From positions 434,001 to 498,000 of the forward strand of contig NZ_VIKU02000002.1 in assembly GCF_009371985.2 (NCBI RefSeq): DNA of 64,000 nucleotides, in the 5' to 3' direction. The notes below the pieces were generated by a model that saw only the letters and a program-made list of their open reading frames with translations, was not told the DNA's origin and made no database searches. Within the stretch, counting starts at the first letter, position 1. Each line of letters opens with the position of its first letter. The position numbers were made by a program, and so were the translations under genes. Source of the DNA: Pelagihabitans pacificus. Its GTDB lineage: Bacteria > Bacteroidota > Bacteroidia > Flavobacteriales > Flavobacteriaceae. Shown in pieces: positions 26,880-35,951 of the stretch.

Positions 26880-28511
26880 TTATTGGTCGGAATAGGAAAG
26901 CGTATCGCTATCGACATATCCGATACGTTCCGCTTTGGCATGGAAAGGCACATCCTTCGGTAATGCGCCGCCATAGATGTTCCAAATGGAGTCTTGAGGC
27001 CGTTTCCAAACAATGGTGGCATCCGACCGTTGGGAAAATAGGACGATACCATTCTCTTTCTCTTCCATTTCAAGCGATGGCAGTTGTGGTTGTTCTCCGG
27101 TAGGAAGCCATTTGGCTATTAGTTCCTTTTCAGGAATACGGCCCAGGTCATTCGTTTCCGTTATCCAGTCGGATAAGATTGTACGGTACCGAACTAGGGT
27201 GTCTTGCAGTTCCGAATGATGGACCAAATTGTTTAGTTCGTAGGGGTCATTTTCCAAGTCGTACAACTCCTCTTCCGCTTTTGGGGTATTCAACCAGGCG
27301 GCTTGTTCCTTTGTCAAACCCTTTTCTGCATGCAGCTTTCTTAAATTCCGCATCATGGGCATCTGCTCCCGGTAGGATACCGGAAGGGCGTGGGGTAAAC
27401 TCGTGTCAAAACTTTTGATATACTTATACCGGGGGCCTCGTACGGCACGCAAGCGGTCGTAGACCTCATCGAAACGATCGGATGAATGGAAAGTGTATGC
27501 AGGTTTTTGGTTGACCTCATATATGCCGAACTGGGCCACCCCTTGCATTACTTTTGGAGGTTCGATTCCAGCCAGCGACAATACCGTTGGAGCTAAATCG
27601 ATAAAACTAAGCAAACGATCGTCCCTGCTTCCTGCATCTGTATTCCCTCGGAATTTAATAACCATGGGTACCTTGGTTCCTGTTTCATACAGTGCCCTTT
27701 TATGGCGTGGAAAAGGTCCACCATGATCTCCATAGAAGAAGATAATACTGTTCTCATAGAGGCCATCTTCCTTTAATTGCCTCAACACCTCCCCGATTTG
27801 ATCGTCCAACCTTTTCAGATTACTGTAATTAACCGCCAAATCATGACGTATGGTATCATTATCCGGAAAATACGGGGGTACCGAAACCTCGGCTGGGTCA
27901 ACGAACAAGGAGTCCTTGCCCCTTTTCCAAATTTGGGATTCATGGCAGACCGAAAAATTAAAGACGGTAAAAAACGGTTGTCCCGCGGCACGTTTGCGCC
28001 AGTGACGTTTATCACTACTTTCGTCCCACGCGGCATCGGTCTTTTCAAAGTTGTAATCTTCCTTGGGCCCGTTGGCACAGTAGTAACCTTTTTGCCTGAG
28101 GTATTCCGTAAACATTTTCACACCTTCGGGCACAACGGGAGAGTAGCTTGGTATTCCGATAGTCGGTTCATTGTTCTTTCCTCTCCAAGAGGCGTGTGTT
28201 CTCATATTATGGGTTCCCAGTGTGGTTGGATACATCCCGGTAATGATGGCACTTCTCGCCGGGGCACAAACAGGCACCGGGGAGTATGCATTCTCGAACA
28301 CTGTCCCATCCTTGGCCAAGGCCTCCAGATTTGGAAGTGAGATGGTCGAGTCGCCGTACATCGGGAACCATTCGGGAGATTGGTCCTCGGCCACCAACCA
28401 AACAATATTTGGCAACATTTCTTTTTCAGTTGATTCCGTTCCGGTTTTTTTTTCGGTACAACCCACTAACAAGAGCGTCATACCTACCCAAAAAAGAATG
28501 CTATTTTTCAT
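26880..28511 (-). CDS. Family S1 sulfatase lipoprotein (heparan N-sulfatase-like)
   Basis: 543 aa. Lipobox LLVGC (Cys18). Signature C-A-P-A-R at 82-86, cysteine type. The first metal motif is LVAEDQSPEW rather than the usual ADD, a feature of the S1_8/sulfamidase-like branch, and FFYGDHGGPFPRHKR is the second. The C-terminal 80 residues form a small beta domain that may bind carbohydrate. Stands alone behind the BlaI operators, on the same strand; its own promoter region is 28512-28617. Sulfate ester or N-sulfate specificity cannot be fixed. Confidence 0.92.
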   Translation of the reverse strand: MKNSILFWVGMTLLLVGCTEKKTGTESTEKEMLPNIVWLVAEDQSPEWFPMYGDSTISLPNLEALAKDGTVFENAYSPVPVCAPARSAIITGMYPTTLGTHNMRTHASWRGKNNEPTIGIPSYSPVVPEGVKMFTEYLRQKGYYCANGPKEDYNFEKTDAAWDESSDKRHWRKRAAGQPFFTVFNFSVCHESQIWKRGKDSLFVDPAEVSVPPYFPDNDTIRHDLAVNYSNLKRLDDQIGEVLRQLKEDGLYENSIIFFYGDHGGPFPRHKRALYETGTKVPMVIKFRGNTDAGSRDDRLLSFIDLAPTVLSLAGIEPPKVMQGVAQFGIYEVNQKPAYTFHSSDRFDEVYDRLRAVRGPRYKYIKSFDTSLPHALPVSYREQMPMMRNLRKLHAEKGLTKEQAAWLNTPKAEEELYDLENDPYELNNLVHHSELQDTLVRYRTILSDWITETNDLGRIPEKELIAKWLPTGEQPQLPSLEMEEKENGIVLFSQRSDATIVWKRPQDSIWNIYGGALPKDVPFHAKAERIGYVDSDTLSYSDQ

Positions 28512-28617
28512 TGTTAATTCGTTATTTGTTAAAAACTAGTGATTTATTCCTAAAATCGAAAGCGCCGTCCCTTGGTGAAGGAACAACGCTTGAACGCAAC
28601 GAAAACCGATTGGGACG

Positions 28618-30204
28618 TTATTCCAAACTCTTTAAGTAATCAAGGCTTTTCGGAACCTGGTCCACTACGCGGGAAGATTCATCCTCAATGAACAAATACT
28701 CCAACCCTAATTTCTTCGCTTCTTCCACAACGCTTGCAATATCGACCTGTCCGGTGCCCAATACAACATTGTTCTCGACATCGGATTCCCCGGTATGGCT
28801 AATTCCGACCCCTTTTTCGCAGTCTTTTAAATGCATTAATTTGAACTCGTTCGGATAGCGTTTCAACCACACCACCGGATCTTCGCCCGGCAATGCGAAC
28901 CAATACACGTCCATCTCAAAATCGAAATTATCTGATTTTTTTACCATATAATCCATCAAAGTAGCCCCTTCGTATGGTCTAAATTCGTAGCCATGGGGAT
29001 GATATACCAAACGAACCCCTTCATTTGCCAGAAATTCTCCTGATTTGTTGAATACCTCTATGGCTTTTTCGGTGTCGGCCAAGGTAAAGTCGGTACCGTT
29101 GTGGGGAATCCAAAAACAAACTACGTATTTAGCATTGTAATTTTTTGCCCTGGCAAGCACTGTCTCCGGGGAATCCTGCAGCTCTTCGAAAGGTGCACTG
29201 ACGCTGACCATGGTCAGGTTATTCTTAGCCATCAGCGCCTTATACTCTTCCATGGGATACCCATAAGTACCGTCGTTGCCATCTTCCAAGTAGCGAATAC
29301 CCCACTCGTTAATCTTGGCGAAGGTACCGGGAACGTCTTTTGGGAACTCGTTTCGCAGGCTATACAGTTGAATCCCTATTTGTGGTTCGTTTAGACTATT
29401 TAGATAGTCGAGGCTCTGCGGCACTTGCTCTACAACCCGTGAAGATTCATCCTCAATAAATAGATACTCGATTCCCAATTTTTTGGCCTCGGCAACGGTC
29501 CCGGCAATATCGACCTGGCCCTGACCTAGCACCACATTGGTCTCTACATCCTCATGGCCCGTATCGTTCCCTTCTACACCGTGTTCCATATCCTTCAAAT
29601 GCATCAGGGTAAACTTGGAGGGATACTTTTTCATCAAGGCCAATGGGTCTGCTCCTCCGTGATGCGCCCAGTACACATCGAGCTCGAAAGTAAAGTCCTC
29701 TGCATTTTGTGCCATGTAGTCAAAAAGGGTCCCATCTTGCCAAGGACGAAATTCATAGCCGTGTGGATGATACGCAAGTATGAGTCCGTTTTGTTTTAGT
29801 TGCTTTCCTGCTTTATTGAAAACTTCGGTGGCATGTCGGGTCTCTTCCAAATCCCATGTATTGTCATCGTGAGGCACCCAAGCACACATGACGTATTTTG
29901 CCCCAAAAGCCTTGGCGTTATCGATTACCTTTTGTGGATTGTTCTCCAAATCCTCAAAACCTGCCCCGACACTCACCACATCCAGTTGATTATCGGCCAG
30001 CATTTTTTTAAAATCCTCGATTGGAAGACCGTAAGTGCCACCCCCTTCGATTTTGGTGATCCCCCAATCCTTGATGATTTTCAAAGTGCCGGGGACATCT
30101 TCCTTAAATTGGTTTCTTAAGCTGTAGAGCTGAAGCCCCACTTCTTGCGCATCGGTTGAAACGACACAGAGTGCCGATACAACTATCAGTAACATTTTTT
30201 TCAT
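28618..30204 (-). CDS. Exported protein with two tandem AP2Ec (xylose-isomerase-like) TIM barrels
   Basis: 528 aa. Signal peptide MKKMLLIVVSALCVVSTDAQ. Two homologous halves (about 21-272 and 273-528) each begin with (V/I)GLQLYSLRN or IGIQLYSLRN and end in YLFIEDESSRVV followed by QVP; both keep the putative metal ligands in the LAYHPHGYEFRP / LVYHPHGYEFRP, FELDVYW / FEMDVYW, LMHLKD and FIEDES motifs. The fold is that of sugar-phosphate isomerase/epimerases and of C-glycoside lyase subunits. As an exported protein it cannot use sugar phosphates easily. It follows the GMC oxidoreductase pair by 37 nt, suggesting isomerisation or elimination chemistry on an oxidised sugar. Confidence 0.85.
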   Translation of the reverse strand: MKKMLLIVVSALCVVSTDAQEVGLQLYSLRNQFKEDVPGTLKIIKDWGITKIEGGGTYGLPIEDFKKMLADNQLDVVSVGAGFEDLENNPQKVIDNAKAFGAKYVMCAWVPHDDNTWDLEETRHATEVFNKAGKQLKQNGLILAYHPHGYEFRPWQDGTLFDYMAQNAEDFTFELDVYWAHHGGADPLALMKKYPSKFTLMHLKDMEHGVEGNDTGHEDVETNVVLGQGQVDIAGTVAEAKKLGIEYLFIEDESSRVVEQVPQSLDYLNSLNEPQIGIQLYSLRNEFPKDVPGTFAKINEWGIRYLEDGNDGTYGYPMEEYKALMAKNNLTMVSVSAPFEELQDSPETVLARAKNYNAKYVVCFWIPHNGTDFTLADTEKAIEVFNKSGEFLANEGVRLVYHPHGYEFRPYEGATLMDYMVKKSDNFDFEMDVYWFALPGEDPVVWLKRYPNEFKLMHLKDCEKGVGISHTGESDVENNVVLGTGQVDIASVVEEAKKLGLEYLFIEDESSRVVDQVPKSLDYLKSLE

Positions 30205-30241
30205 CTTCTGTTATTTCAAAATTATCTTCTACAAACCGTTC

Positions 30242-30958
30242 TCAGGTCAAAAGGTTGCCCTTCTCGTCCCATTCGGCAATGACTGCACGTTGGCTCTGAT
30301 CGACGCATTTGGCCACCCATTCCGGGTCGTAGGACATTCCGTGTTTGGCCAGTACGTCTTCGGGTACCCCGTCCCAAACATTGGGCATATTGCCTTTATA
30401 TCCCAAATCCCCAATGCCGACCTTAGAGGTGTAATAGCCAGTTACGGTGAGCCCTCGCATCAAAAAGAAAAACTGAATTTCAAGAGGCTGTTCTTCCAAG
30501 GGAATCTCCGGGTCGTGAAATGCGATTGGGTCCAAAATTGCTTTTTGTTGTTCCAAAGTGGCATTTTTGAACTCCACGCCATATTCCGTGTTGCTCTTAT
30601 GGTCGAGCCACATGAGTCCGCCTAGAAGGGTAGTTTGCATTTCGGGAATATCCTTGCCCATAAATTCTATAAATGCAGGGACATCCGCCTCAATTGGGCC
30701 TCCATGGGGTTCCTTGGGTGGAAGTATGACCGTGCTCAATACGGCGATGGTTTCCATCTCGTGTTCGTTGAACAATTGTTCGGCGTCGAGCTTTTCGATA
30801 AGCTCCAGTTCTTCCGGGGTTCTGCCAAAATACTTTGTATCCTCCGCCGCGGGAATGTCTTGTGTTATTTTCTCGCCCTCGGTCTTACAACCATGGAAAG
30901 CCAAAGCGGAAGCGCCGGCACCTAGGATAATCGTTTGTATACTCTTTCTTCTGTCCAT
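30242..30958 (-). CDS. Gluconate 2-dehydrogenase subunit 3 family protein (Tat lipoprotein)
   Basis: 238 aa. N-terminus MDRRKSIQTIILGAGASAL has a twin arginine, followed by AFHGC as a lipobox (Cys24). The rest matches the small chaperone-like subunit of membrane FAD-dependent sugar dehydrogenases (DUF1403-type gluconate dehydrogenase subunit 3), with PHGGPIEADVPAFIEFMGKD and MRGLTVTGYYTSKVGI as typical segments. In characterised enzymes this subunit carries the Tat signal and takes the folded catalytic subunit across the membrane. Its gene starts 3 nt after the GMC stop. Confidence 0.85.
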   Translation of the reverse strand: MDRRKSIQTIILGAGASALAFHGCKTEGEKITQDIPAAEDTKYFGRTPEELELIEKLDAEQLFNEHEMETIAVLSTVILPPKEPHGGPIEADVPAFIEFMGKDIPEMQTTLLGGLMWLDHKSNTEYGVEFKNATLEQQKAILDPIAFHDPEIPLEEQPLEIQFFFLMRGLTVTGYYTSKVGIGDLGYKGNMPNVWDGVPEDVLAKHGMSYDPEWVAKCVDQSQRAVIAEWDEKGNLLT

Positions 30959-30961
30959 CTC

Positions 30962-32683
30962 CTAAATGTTTTGCTGTTTTAGTTGTTCGATGATATAATC
31001 CGATGCCCTCCATGACAAAGCCAAAATAGTCCATGTACAATTTTTATCCGCTTGGGAGACAAACGGACCGGCATCAACGATGAATACATTATCCGCGTCG
31101 TGTAACTGCTGGAATTTGTTGGTGACAGAGGTTTTTGGGTCGTCGCCCATTCGTGTGGTACCTACTTCGTGGATGATTCGCCCAGGGGCCAACAGACCAT
31201 AATCCTGCTCCTTGGTCGGCGTATCACCCAAGGGTGTGCCACCCATGTTGTGAATCAGTTCCTCAAAGGTTTCCTGCATATGCTTGGCTTGTTTTTTCTC
31301 GAGGTCGGACCACTTGTAGTTAAACTTCAAAACAGGGATACCGAATTGATCAACGGTAGTAGGATCGATCTCGCAGTAATTTTCCTTCCTCGCGATACCT
31401 TCTCCCCTGCCCCCGAAACCAATGACGGAACCATAGTATTTTTTAACATCGTCCCGTAGACTGTCGCCATACCCTCCCACTGGAAGATTAAAGAATTTAT
31501 TGAATTCGTTCGGACTGAAGCCAAAACCGTAATTCGGCATTCCCATGCCGCCCCACACCTCAATATGATAACCCCTGGGAAAATCCAGTTTGGAGTTATC
31601 GCCCCACCAAGGTGAATACACGTGCATGCCACCAACACCATCCTCATTGTAGGAGACATCCCGATTCATTAAGCCAGGAATAAAACCGGCACGACTGCTG
31701 CCGGTAGAGTCATGAAGATATTTCCCTACCACATCGCTACTATTACCTAGACCGTTCGGATGTTGTTTACTTTTTGAATTCAATAAAATACGGGCCGAGC
31801 TGCAGGCCGATGCCGCCAGCACCACTACTTTTCCTTTCAGCTTGTATTCCTTTCGGTCTTCCTTACTTATATAGGAAACCCCTGTAGCCTTTCCCTCCTC
31901 GTTCGTGGTTACCTCCCTCACTACGGAATTCACGAAAATCTTGACCCGTCCCCCGTTTTTTTGCGCCGGGAAAATGAGGCAACTTCCCGCGGAGAAATCG
32001 GCATATACCGAACAGGAACGTCCACATTGTCCGCAGTAGAAGCAAACACCCCTATCGTTGTTGATTTTTTTGGTCAGCATCGACATGCGACTGGGTATCA
32101 CCGGAATACCTGTCTTTTTAGCTCCTTCGATGTAGAATAACTCGTGTAATCTCGGTTTGGGGGGTGGCAGGAAGAATCCGTCCGGGTCGTTTTCAAGCCC
32201 CTCATTGGTCCCGAATACCCCGATCAACTTGTCCACTTTATCATAATAGGGTTTTACATCATCATAACCAATGGGCCAGTCCTCACCATACCCATCACGG
32301 GTTTTTCCCTTAAAATCCTTTGGGCCAAAACGGAGCGAGATCCGCCCCCAGTGGTTGGTGCGTCCCCCTAGCATGTGGGAACGGAACCAATCGAATTTTG
32401 TACCCTCTTCATGGGTGTAGGGCTCGCCTTCTATCTCCCATCCACCATAGGCCATGTCCCATTCGCCAAAGGCACGGGTTGTGTTCGCTCCCCTTCTGGG
32501 AGATTCATAGGGCCATTTCAATTGGGTCATGGTCTTCGGGTCTGCGGGATCGAAAAACGGTCCGGCTTCGACTACTGCAACATTCAGGCCTGCATCTGCC
32601 AATTGTTTCGTAGCCATACCGCCACCGGCCCCCGAGCCTACAATTATTACATCGTACACCTCCGATGATTCTTTTATTTGCAT
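30962..32683 (-). CDS. GMC-family FAD sugar oxidoreductase, catalytic subunit
   Basis: 573 aa from the ATG at 32683 (a longer frame from 32740 adds 19 residues unlike the family). FAD-binding VIIVGSGAGGG (12-22), a GMC substrate domain, and the C-terminal HEVGTTRMG with a FIVDAGPFVSQADKN active-site region. C214, C217, C220 and C224 (CFYCGQCGRSC) form a cysteine cluster like that reported to hold an iron-sulfur centre in FAD glucose dehydrogenases. No signal peptide: export by hitch-hiking on the Tat subunit encoded next door is expected. It would oxidise a sugar or glycoside in the periplasm and pass electrons to a cytochrome or quinone; substrate unknown. Confidence 0.92.
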   Translation of the reverse strand: MQIKESSEVYDVIIVGSGAGGGMATKQLADAGLNVAVVEAGPFFDPADPKTMTQLKWPYESPRRGANTTRAFGEWDMAYGGWEIEGEPYTHEEGTKFDWFRSHMLGGRTNHWGRISLRFGPKDFKGKTRDGYGEDWPIGYDDVKPYYDKVDKLIGVFGTNEGLENDPDGFFLPPPKPRLHELFYIEGAKKTGIPVIPSRMSMLTKKINNDRGVCFYCGQCGRSCSVYADFSAGSCLIFPAQKNGGRVKIFVNSVVREVTTNEEGKATGVSYISKEDRKEYKLKGKVVVLAASACSSARILLNSKSKQHPNGLGNSSDVVGKYLHDSTGSSRAGFIPGLMNRDVSYNEDGVGGMHVYSPWWGDNSKLDFPRGYHIEVWGGMGMPNYGFGFSPNEFNKFFNLPVGGYGDSLRDDVKKYYGSVIGFGGRGEGIARKENYCEIDPTTVDQFGIPVLKFNYKWSDLEKKQAKHMQETFEELIHNMGGTPLGDTPTKEQDYGLLAPGRIIHEVGTTRMGDDPKTSVTNKFQQLHDADNVFIVDAGPFVSQADKNCTWTILALSWRASDYIIEQLKQQNI

Positions 32684-32877
32684 ATTTTTTGTTTGATCGG
32701 TTAATGAGGATAAGATACATTTTTTAAGCGATTCCACCATCGCGCTGAGGGCTTCTTGTCACTTTTTGATAAGAATGTATCCTAAAATAATAATTAAATA
32801 TGTAATTTATTCCTCATCGAAGGGGCGTTTGCCGGACATCAAAGCCAAAATGTTCCCTACAATCACTTATCGTTATC
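32684..32877. promoter_or_regulatory. Divergent region between GMC operon and enolase-type dehydratase
   Basis: AT-rich 190-bp gap between two divergent genes for related chemistry. It should contain both promoters. I see no clean dyad or consensus box. Confidence 0.35.
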
Positions 32878-34164
32878 ATGCATAGAAGACACTTCCTCAA
32901 TCGACTTGCCTTTGCTTCCGCCGCAACCGGTGTGGTTACCCACAGTGCTTTTGCCACTGAATTATTAAAGGAACCCTTGAAAATCAAGGACTTGGAAATC
33001 TGGAAGTTTGATGGTTCACGACCCCCCTCGGAAGGTTTTATAGGATGGATCAATTCGAATCCCTCCCAAATTTATGGTGCAAGCGATGCAGTGCCCTTAA
33101 CGAAGGCAAAAGAACCACGCGGTGACAAGATTCCCTATTCAGCCCTGTATCTGGTGGTCAAAACCAATACCTCCATGACGGGCGTTTACGGCCCCATCGA
33201 TTGGGAAGCGGCCCTAGTAGTACACCATCAGCTAAAGCGGCAGCTCATCGGCCAATACGCTTTGGACATCGAGTTTATCTGGGATCGATTGTATCGATCG
33301 AACCGTCATTCCCGCTCGGGTCATTACATGATGGGCTTGAGTGCAGTGGACAACGCCCTGTGGGACTTACGTGGCAAATTCTTGAAAACACCCGTCTATC
33401 AGCTCATCGGCGGAGCAGCTAGAAAACAGGTGCCCGTCTACGGCAGTTGCTTGGGCTTTTCGGTCGATCCGGAGTTGGTAGCGGAGCGTTGTAAAAAACT
33501 GGACGGACAAGGATTCACCCATCAAAAGTGGTTCTTTTCCTTCGGGCCGGTGCATGGAAGAAAGGGTCTGGAGTACAATGTACTTCTGGCAAAAACCCTC
33601 CGTGAAACCTTGGGCAACGAATCGGATTTTATGTTTGATGCGTATATGGGATGGAATCCGGATTATGCATTATCCTGGGCACGCAGGGCGGAGGTTTACG
33701 AACCCTTTTGGCTCGAGGAAGCCTTTCAACCAGCTGAATCGAAGAGCTTCGCCGACCTCCGAAAAAAAACCAGTATTCCCATCGCAGCAGGCGAGCATCT
33801 ATACAATCGATGGGAGGTTGCGGACTATCTACGGGCAGATGCACTTTCGTTTGTACAGGTAGACCCGGAATGGGGCGGTGGTATCTCTGAACTTTTAAAA
33901 ATCTGCTCGTTGGCCTCGGCTTTCAACGTACGGGTGGTACCACACGGACACAACCTGCATGCAGCCCTGCATGTAGTGGCAAGCCAATCGCCCGATGTTT
34001 GCCCGATGGGGGAATACTTGTTGAACAAAATGGATCACTATTATATGTTCGAACGGGATTCGCTAGTTCCCATCAATGGAAGAATCACCCTTGCGGACCG
34101 ACCAGGGTTCGGGATTGAGTTCGATGACTCCAAAATTGATAAAAGGGAACGGCTATTCTCCTGA
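32878..34164 (+). CDS. Tat-exported enolase-superfamily sugar-acid dehydratase (rhamnonate dehydratase-like)
   Basis: 428 aa. MHRRHFLNRLAFASAATG is a good twin-arginine signal ending at AFA (about residue 28). The remainder is a mandelate-racemase/muconate-lactonizing-type protein, with metal ligands D254 (FMFDAYMGW), E280 (WLEEAF) and E306 (AAGEHLY) and a base H356 (VVPHGHN), the arrangement of L-rhamnonate/related dehydratases. It would remove water from an aldonate to give a 2-keto-3-deoxy acid. Sugar-acid dehydratases are normally cytoplasmic, so an exported one is unusual. It is divergent from the GMC oxidoreductase, which could supply the acid. Confidence 0.85.
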   Translation: MHRRHFLNRLAFASAATGVVTHSAFATELLKEPLKIKDLEIWKFDGSRPPSEGFIGWINSNPSQIYGASDAVPLTKAKEPRGDKIPYSALYLVVKTNTSMTGVYGPIDWEAALVVHHQLKRQLIGQYALDIEFIWDRLYRSNRHSRSGHYMMGLSAVDNALWDLRGKFLKTPVYQLIGGAARKQVPVYGSCLGFSVDPELVAERCKKLDGQGFTHQKWFFSFGPVHGRKGLEYNVLLAKTLRETLGNESDFMFDAYMGWNPDYALSWARRAEVYEPFWLEEAFQPAESKSFADLRKKTSIPIAAGEHLYNRWEVADYLRADALSFVQVDPEWGGGISELLKICSLASAFNVRVVPHGHNLHAALHVVASQSPDVCPMGEYLLNKMDHYYMFERDSLVPINGRITLADRPGFGIEFDDSKIDKRERLFS

Positions 34165-34224
34165 ATCGACCAACTATTTGATGCGATCGCAGTTCATTTC
34201 CGGTTAGTTTTCCCGGCTTCCGTC

Positions 34225-34983
34225 TTAATGATATAATAAGGGGTTGTTTCCTGCGTTACCACCACGGCAGTGATAGATTTTATGGGTCTTGTTGCCCGGG
34301 TGTTCCCTATTCAAGACCAAATCGGTGCTAAAATAGCGCATGGTGTAGCCGGTTCTTCGATACTCACTGGTATTGGCATTGGCACCATGGATGATACGGG
34401 AATCGTGTAGGGAATAATTGCCTTGCTCCAGTTCGAACCACACCACCTCTTCCTCCTTGACCTCGGTCTTTATTTCGGTATCGAAGGTTGCGGCGTTTCC
34501 GTCGATGGCTGCATATTCCGAGAATCCGTTTTTATGGGTACCAGGTATCACGCCCATACAGCCGTTTTCCTTAAACGAGGGATCGATGGCCAGCCAGACG
34601 GTCGTTACCTTATCAAAACTATCGAAACGGCCTTTCCAGTAAGCGCTGTCTTCATGCCATGGGGTGCGTTTGCCCACCTTGGGCTCCTTGCAAATGAAAT
34701 GACTACTCCATAATCCGATGTTCGGTCCTATCAAGCCCTCAACTACGTCGAGCACCTCATCGGCCATTAAAAAATCGAACAGGCGATTGTCTTTAAAATG
34801 GGGCACATCGAGCTGATCGGCCCCCAACTCCCCCTTATTTTCCAAATGCTCTTCAAAAATCCCATACAATCGGTCAAAATCTTTTGGATTGAACAAGGGG
34901 CGTCCGGTCAAGAGATAACCGTTGTCCACATAAAATTTTTTTTCGACGGTCGACAAGCCATTTTTGTTTTGAATACGCGCCAT
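34225..34983 (-). CDS. Phytanoyl-CoA dioxygenase (PhyH) family Fe(II)/2-oxoglutarate enzyme
   Basis: 252 aa, cytoplasmic. The iron-binding H-x-D lies in TPWHEDSAYW and the distal histidine in SRIIHGANANTSEYRRTGY, whose arginine holds 2-oxoglutarate. Members hydroxylate or oxidatively demethylate small molecules. It follows two AraC genes on the same strand (107-nt gap) and converges with the dehydratase. One of three PhyH paralogues in the window, each next to carbohydrate genes. Substrate unknown. Confidence 0.9.
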   Translation of the reverse strand: MARIQNKNGLSTVEKKFYVDNGYLLTGRPLFNPKDFDRLYGIFEEHLENKGELGADQLDVPHFKDNRLFDFLMADEVLDVVEGLIGPNIGLWSSHFICKEPKVGKRTPWHEDSAYWKGRFDSFDKVTTVWLAIDPSFKENGCMGVIPGTHKNGFSEYAAIDGNAATFDTEIKTEVKEEEVVWFELEQGNYSLHDSRIIHGANANTSEYRRTGYTMRYFSTDLVLNREHPGNKTHKIYHCRGGNAGNNPLLYH

Positions 34984-35090
34984 GATATCGTTTTAGAAAT
35001 TAATTCACCACAAAGTTCGTCTTAATATCCGCTACTAAAAATGAAAAAACTGGTGTATATGGCACATTTATAGGTCTATATGGATGCGGT

Positions 35091-35942
35091 TTAGAATGCA
35101 ATGGTATTCTTCTTTCGAAACTCGTTTGGACTAAACCCAAACTCCGCTTTGAAAAGCTTATGAAAATAATTGACATCCTTGTAGCCCAGTTCGTAGGCAA
35201 TTCTCTTAATTCCCTTGTTCGTAGTGGCCAATCGCTCTTTTGCTTCCAGCAGACGGAGGTGATTGACACACTGGGTAACATTCTGTCCGTAGTACTTTCG
35301 AAGGCTCCGATTCACATGAGCCCTGGAACGTTTGCACAAATGCAGGAATGCCTCCACGCCACCTTTGTACAGCCCTTCCGGATAACCCGACTTAAACTGT
35401 TGCAGCGCGTATGCCAACCAATGGGGGACTCCCTGGTCGGAAACTTTGGAGAAATGCAGCAATTTAAACACATTCATCAAGAGTTGGTCCAAATAAAAAA
35501 GACTTCTCGACGCTTCCAATACGACATCGGCACGATGGGAAAGGGATCGCAGCTGATCGGGAGTCAACCACAATGGGGGAAGGTTTTCCGCCATTGACCA
35601 GAAAAAGACCTCCTCGCCGTTAAAATAGCGTTTTTTGAACAGTGCCACATCCCTCGGATAAAAAGCGAGGTTGTACAGTATCAATTGCTCTTTGGGTGAT
35701 TCAAAGTCAAAGGTGTGGCAATCATGGGGTCTCATAAATACCAAGGTACCTTCTTTCAATGTATACTGTTTGCCGTTTAAAAGATGTGTTCCCGTACCGT
35801 TGGCCACCCAAAAGACTTCAAAATAATCGTGATAGTGGTATTCGAGCGGCGTATCTTTCGACAGGAGGTTTTTTGATAGATGAAACTGTTCGGAAGGTCC
35901 TAAAAATGTCTGTAGATCAAAAAGGGTCGCTGTACGTCTCAT
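35091..35942 (-). CDS. AraC-family transcriptional regulator with cupin sensor domain
   Basis: 283 aa. The N-terminal half has cupin features (PLEYHYHDYFEVFWVANG, MRPHDCHTFDF), as in rhamnose- or sugar-sensing AraC proteins, and the C-terminal 100 residues contain two HTHs, the second being IKRIAYELGYKDVNYFHKLFKAEFG. It starts 9 nt after the stop of another AraC gene, so the two are co-transcribed. Likely controls the neighbouring PhyH, dehydratase or symporter genes. Confidence 0.92.
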   Translation of the reverse strand: MRRTATLFDLQTFLGPSEQFHLSKNLLSKDTPLEYHYHDYFEVFWVANGTGTHLLNGKQYTLKEGTLVFMRPHDCHTFDFESPKEQLILYNLAFYPRDVALFKKRYFNGEEVFFWSMAENLPPLWLTPDQLRSLSHRADVVLEASRSLFYLDQLLMNVFKLLHFSKVSDQGVPHWLAYALQQFKSGYPEGLYKGGVEAFLHLCKRSRAHVNRSLRKYYGQNVTQCVNHLRLLEAKERLATTNKGIKRIAYELGYKDVNYFHKLFKAEFGFSPNEFRKKNTIAF

Positions 35943-35951
35943 GGTATCGGT

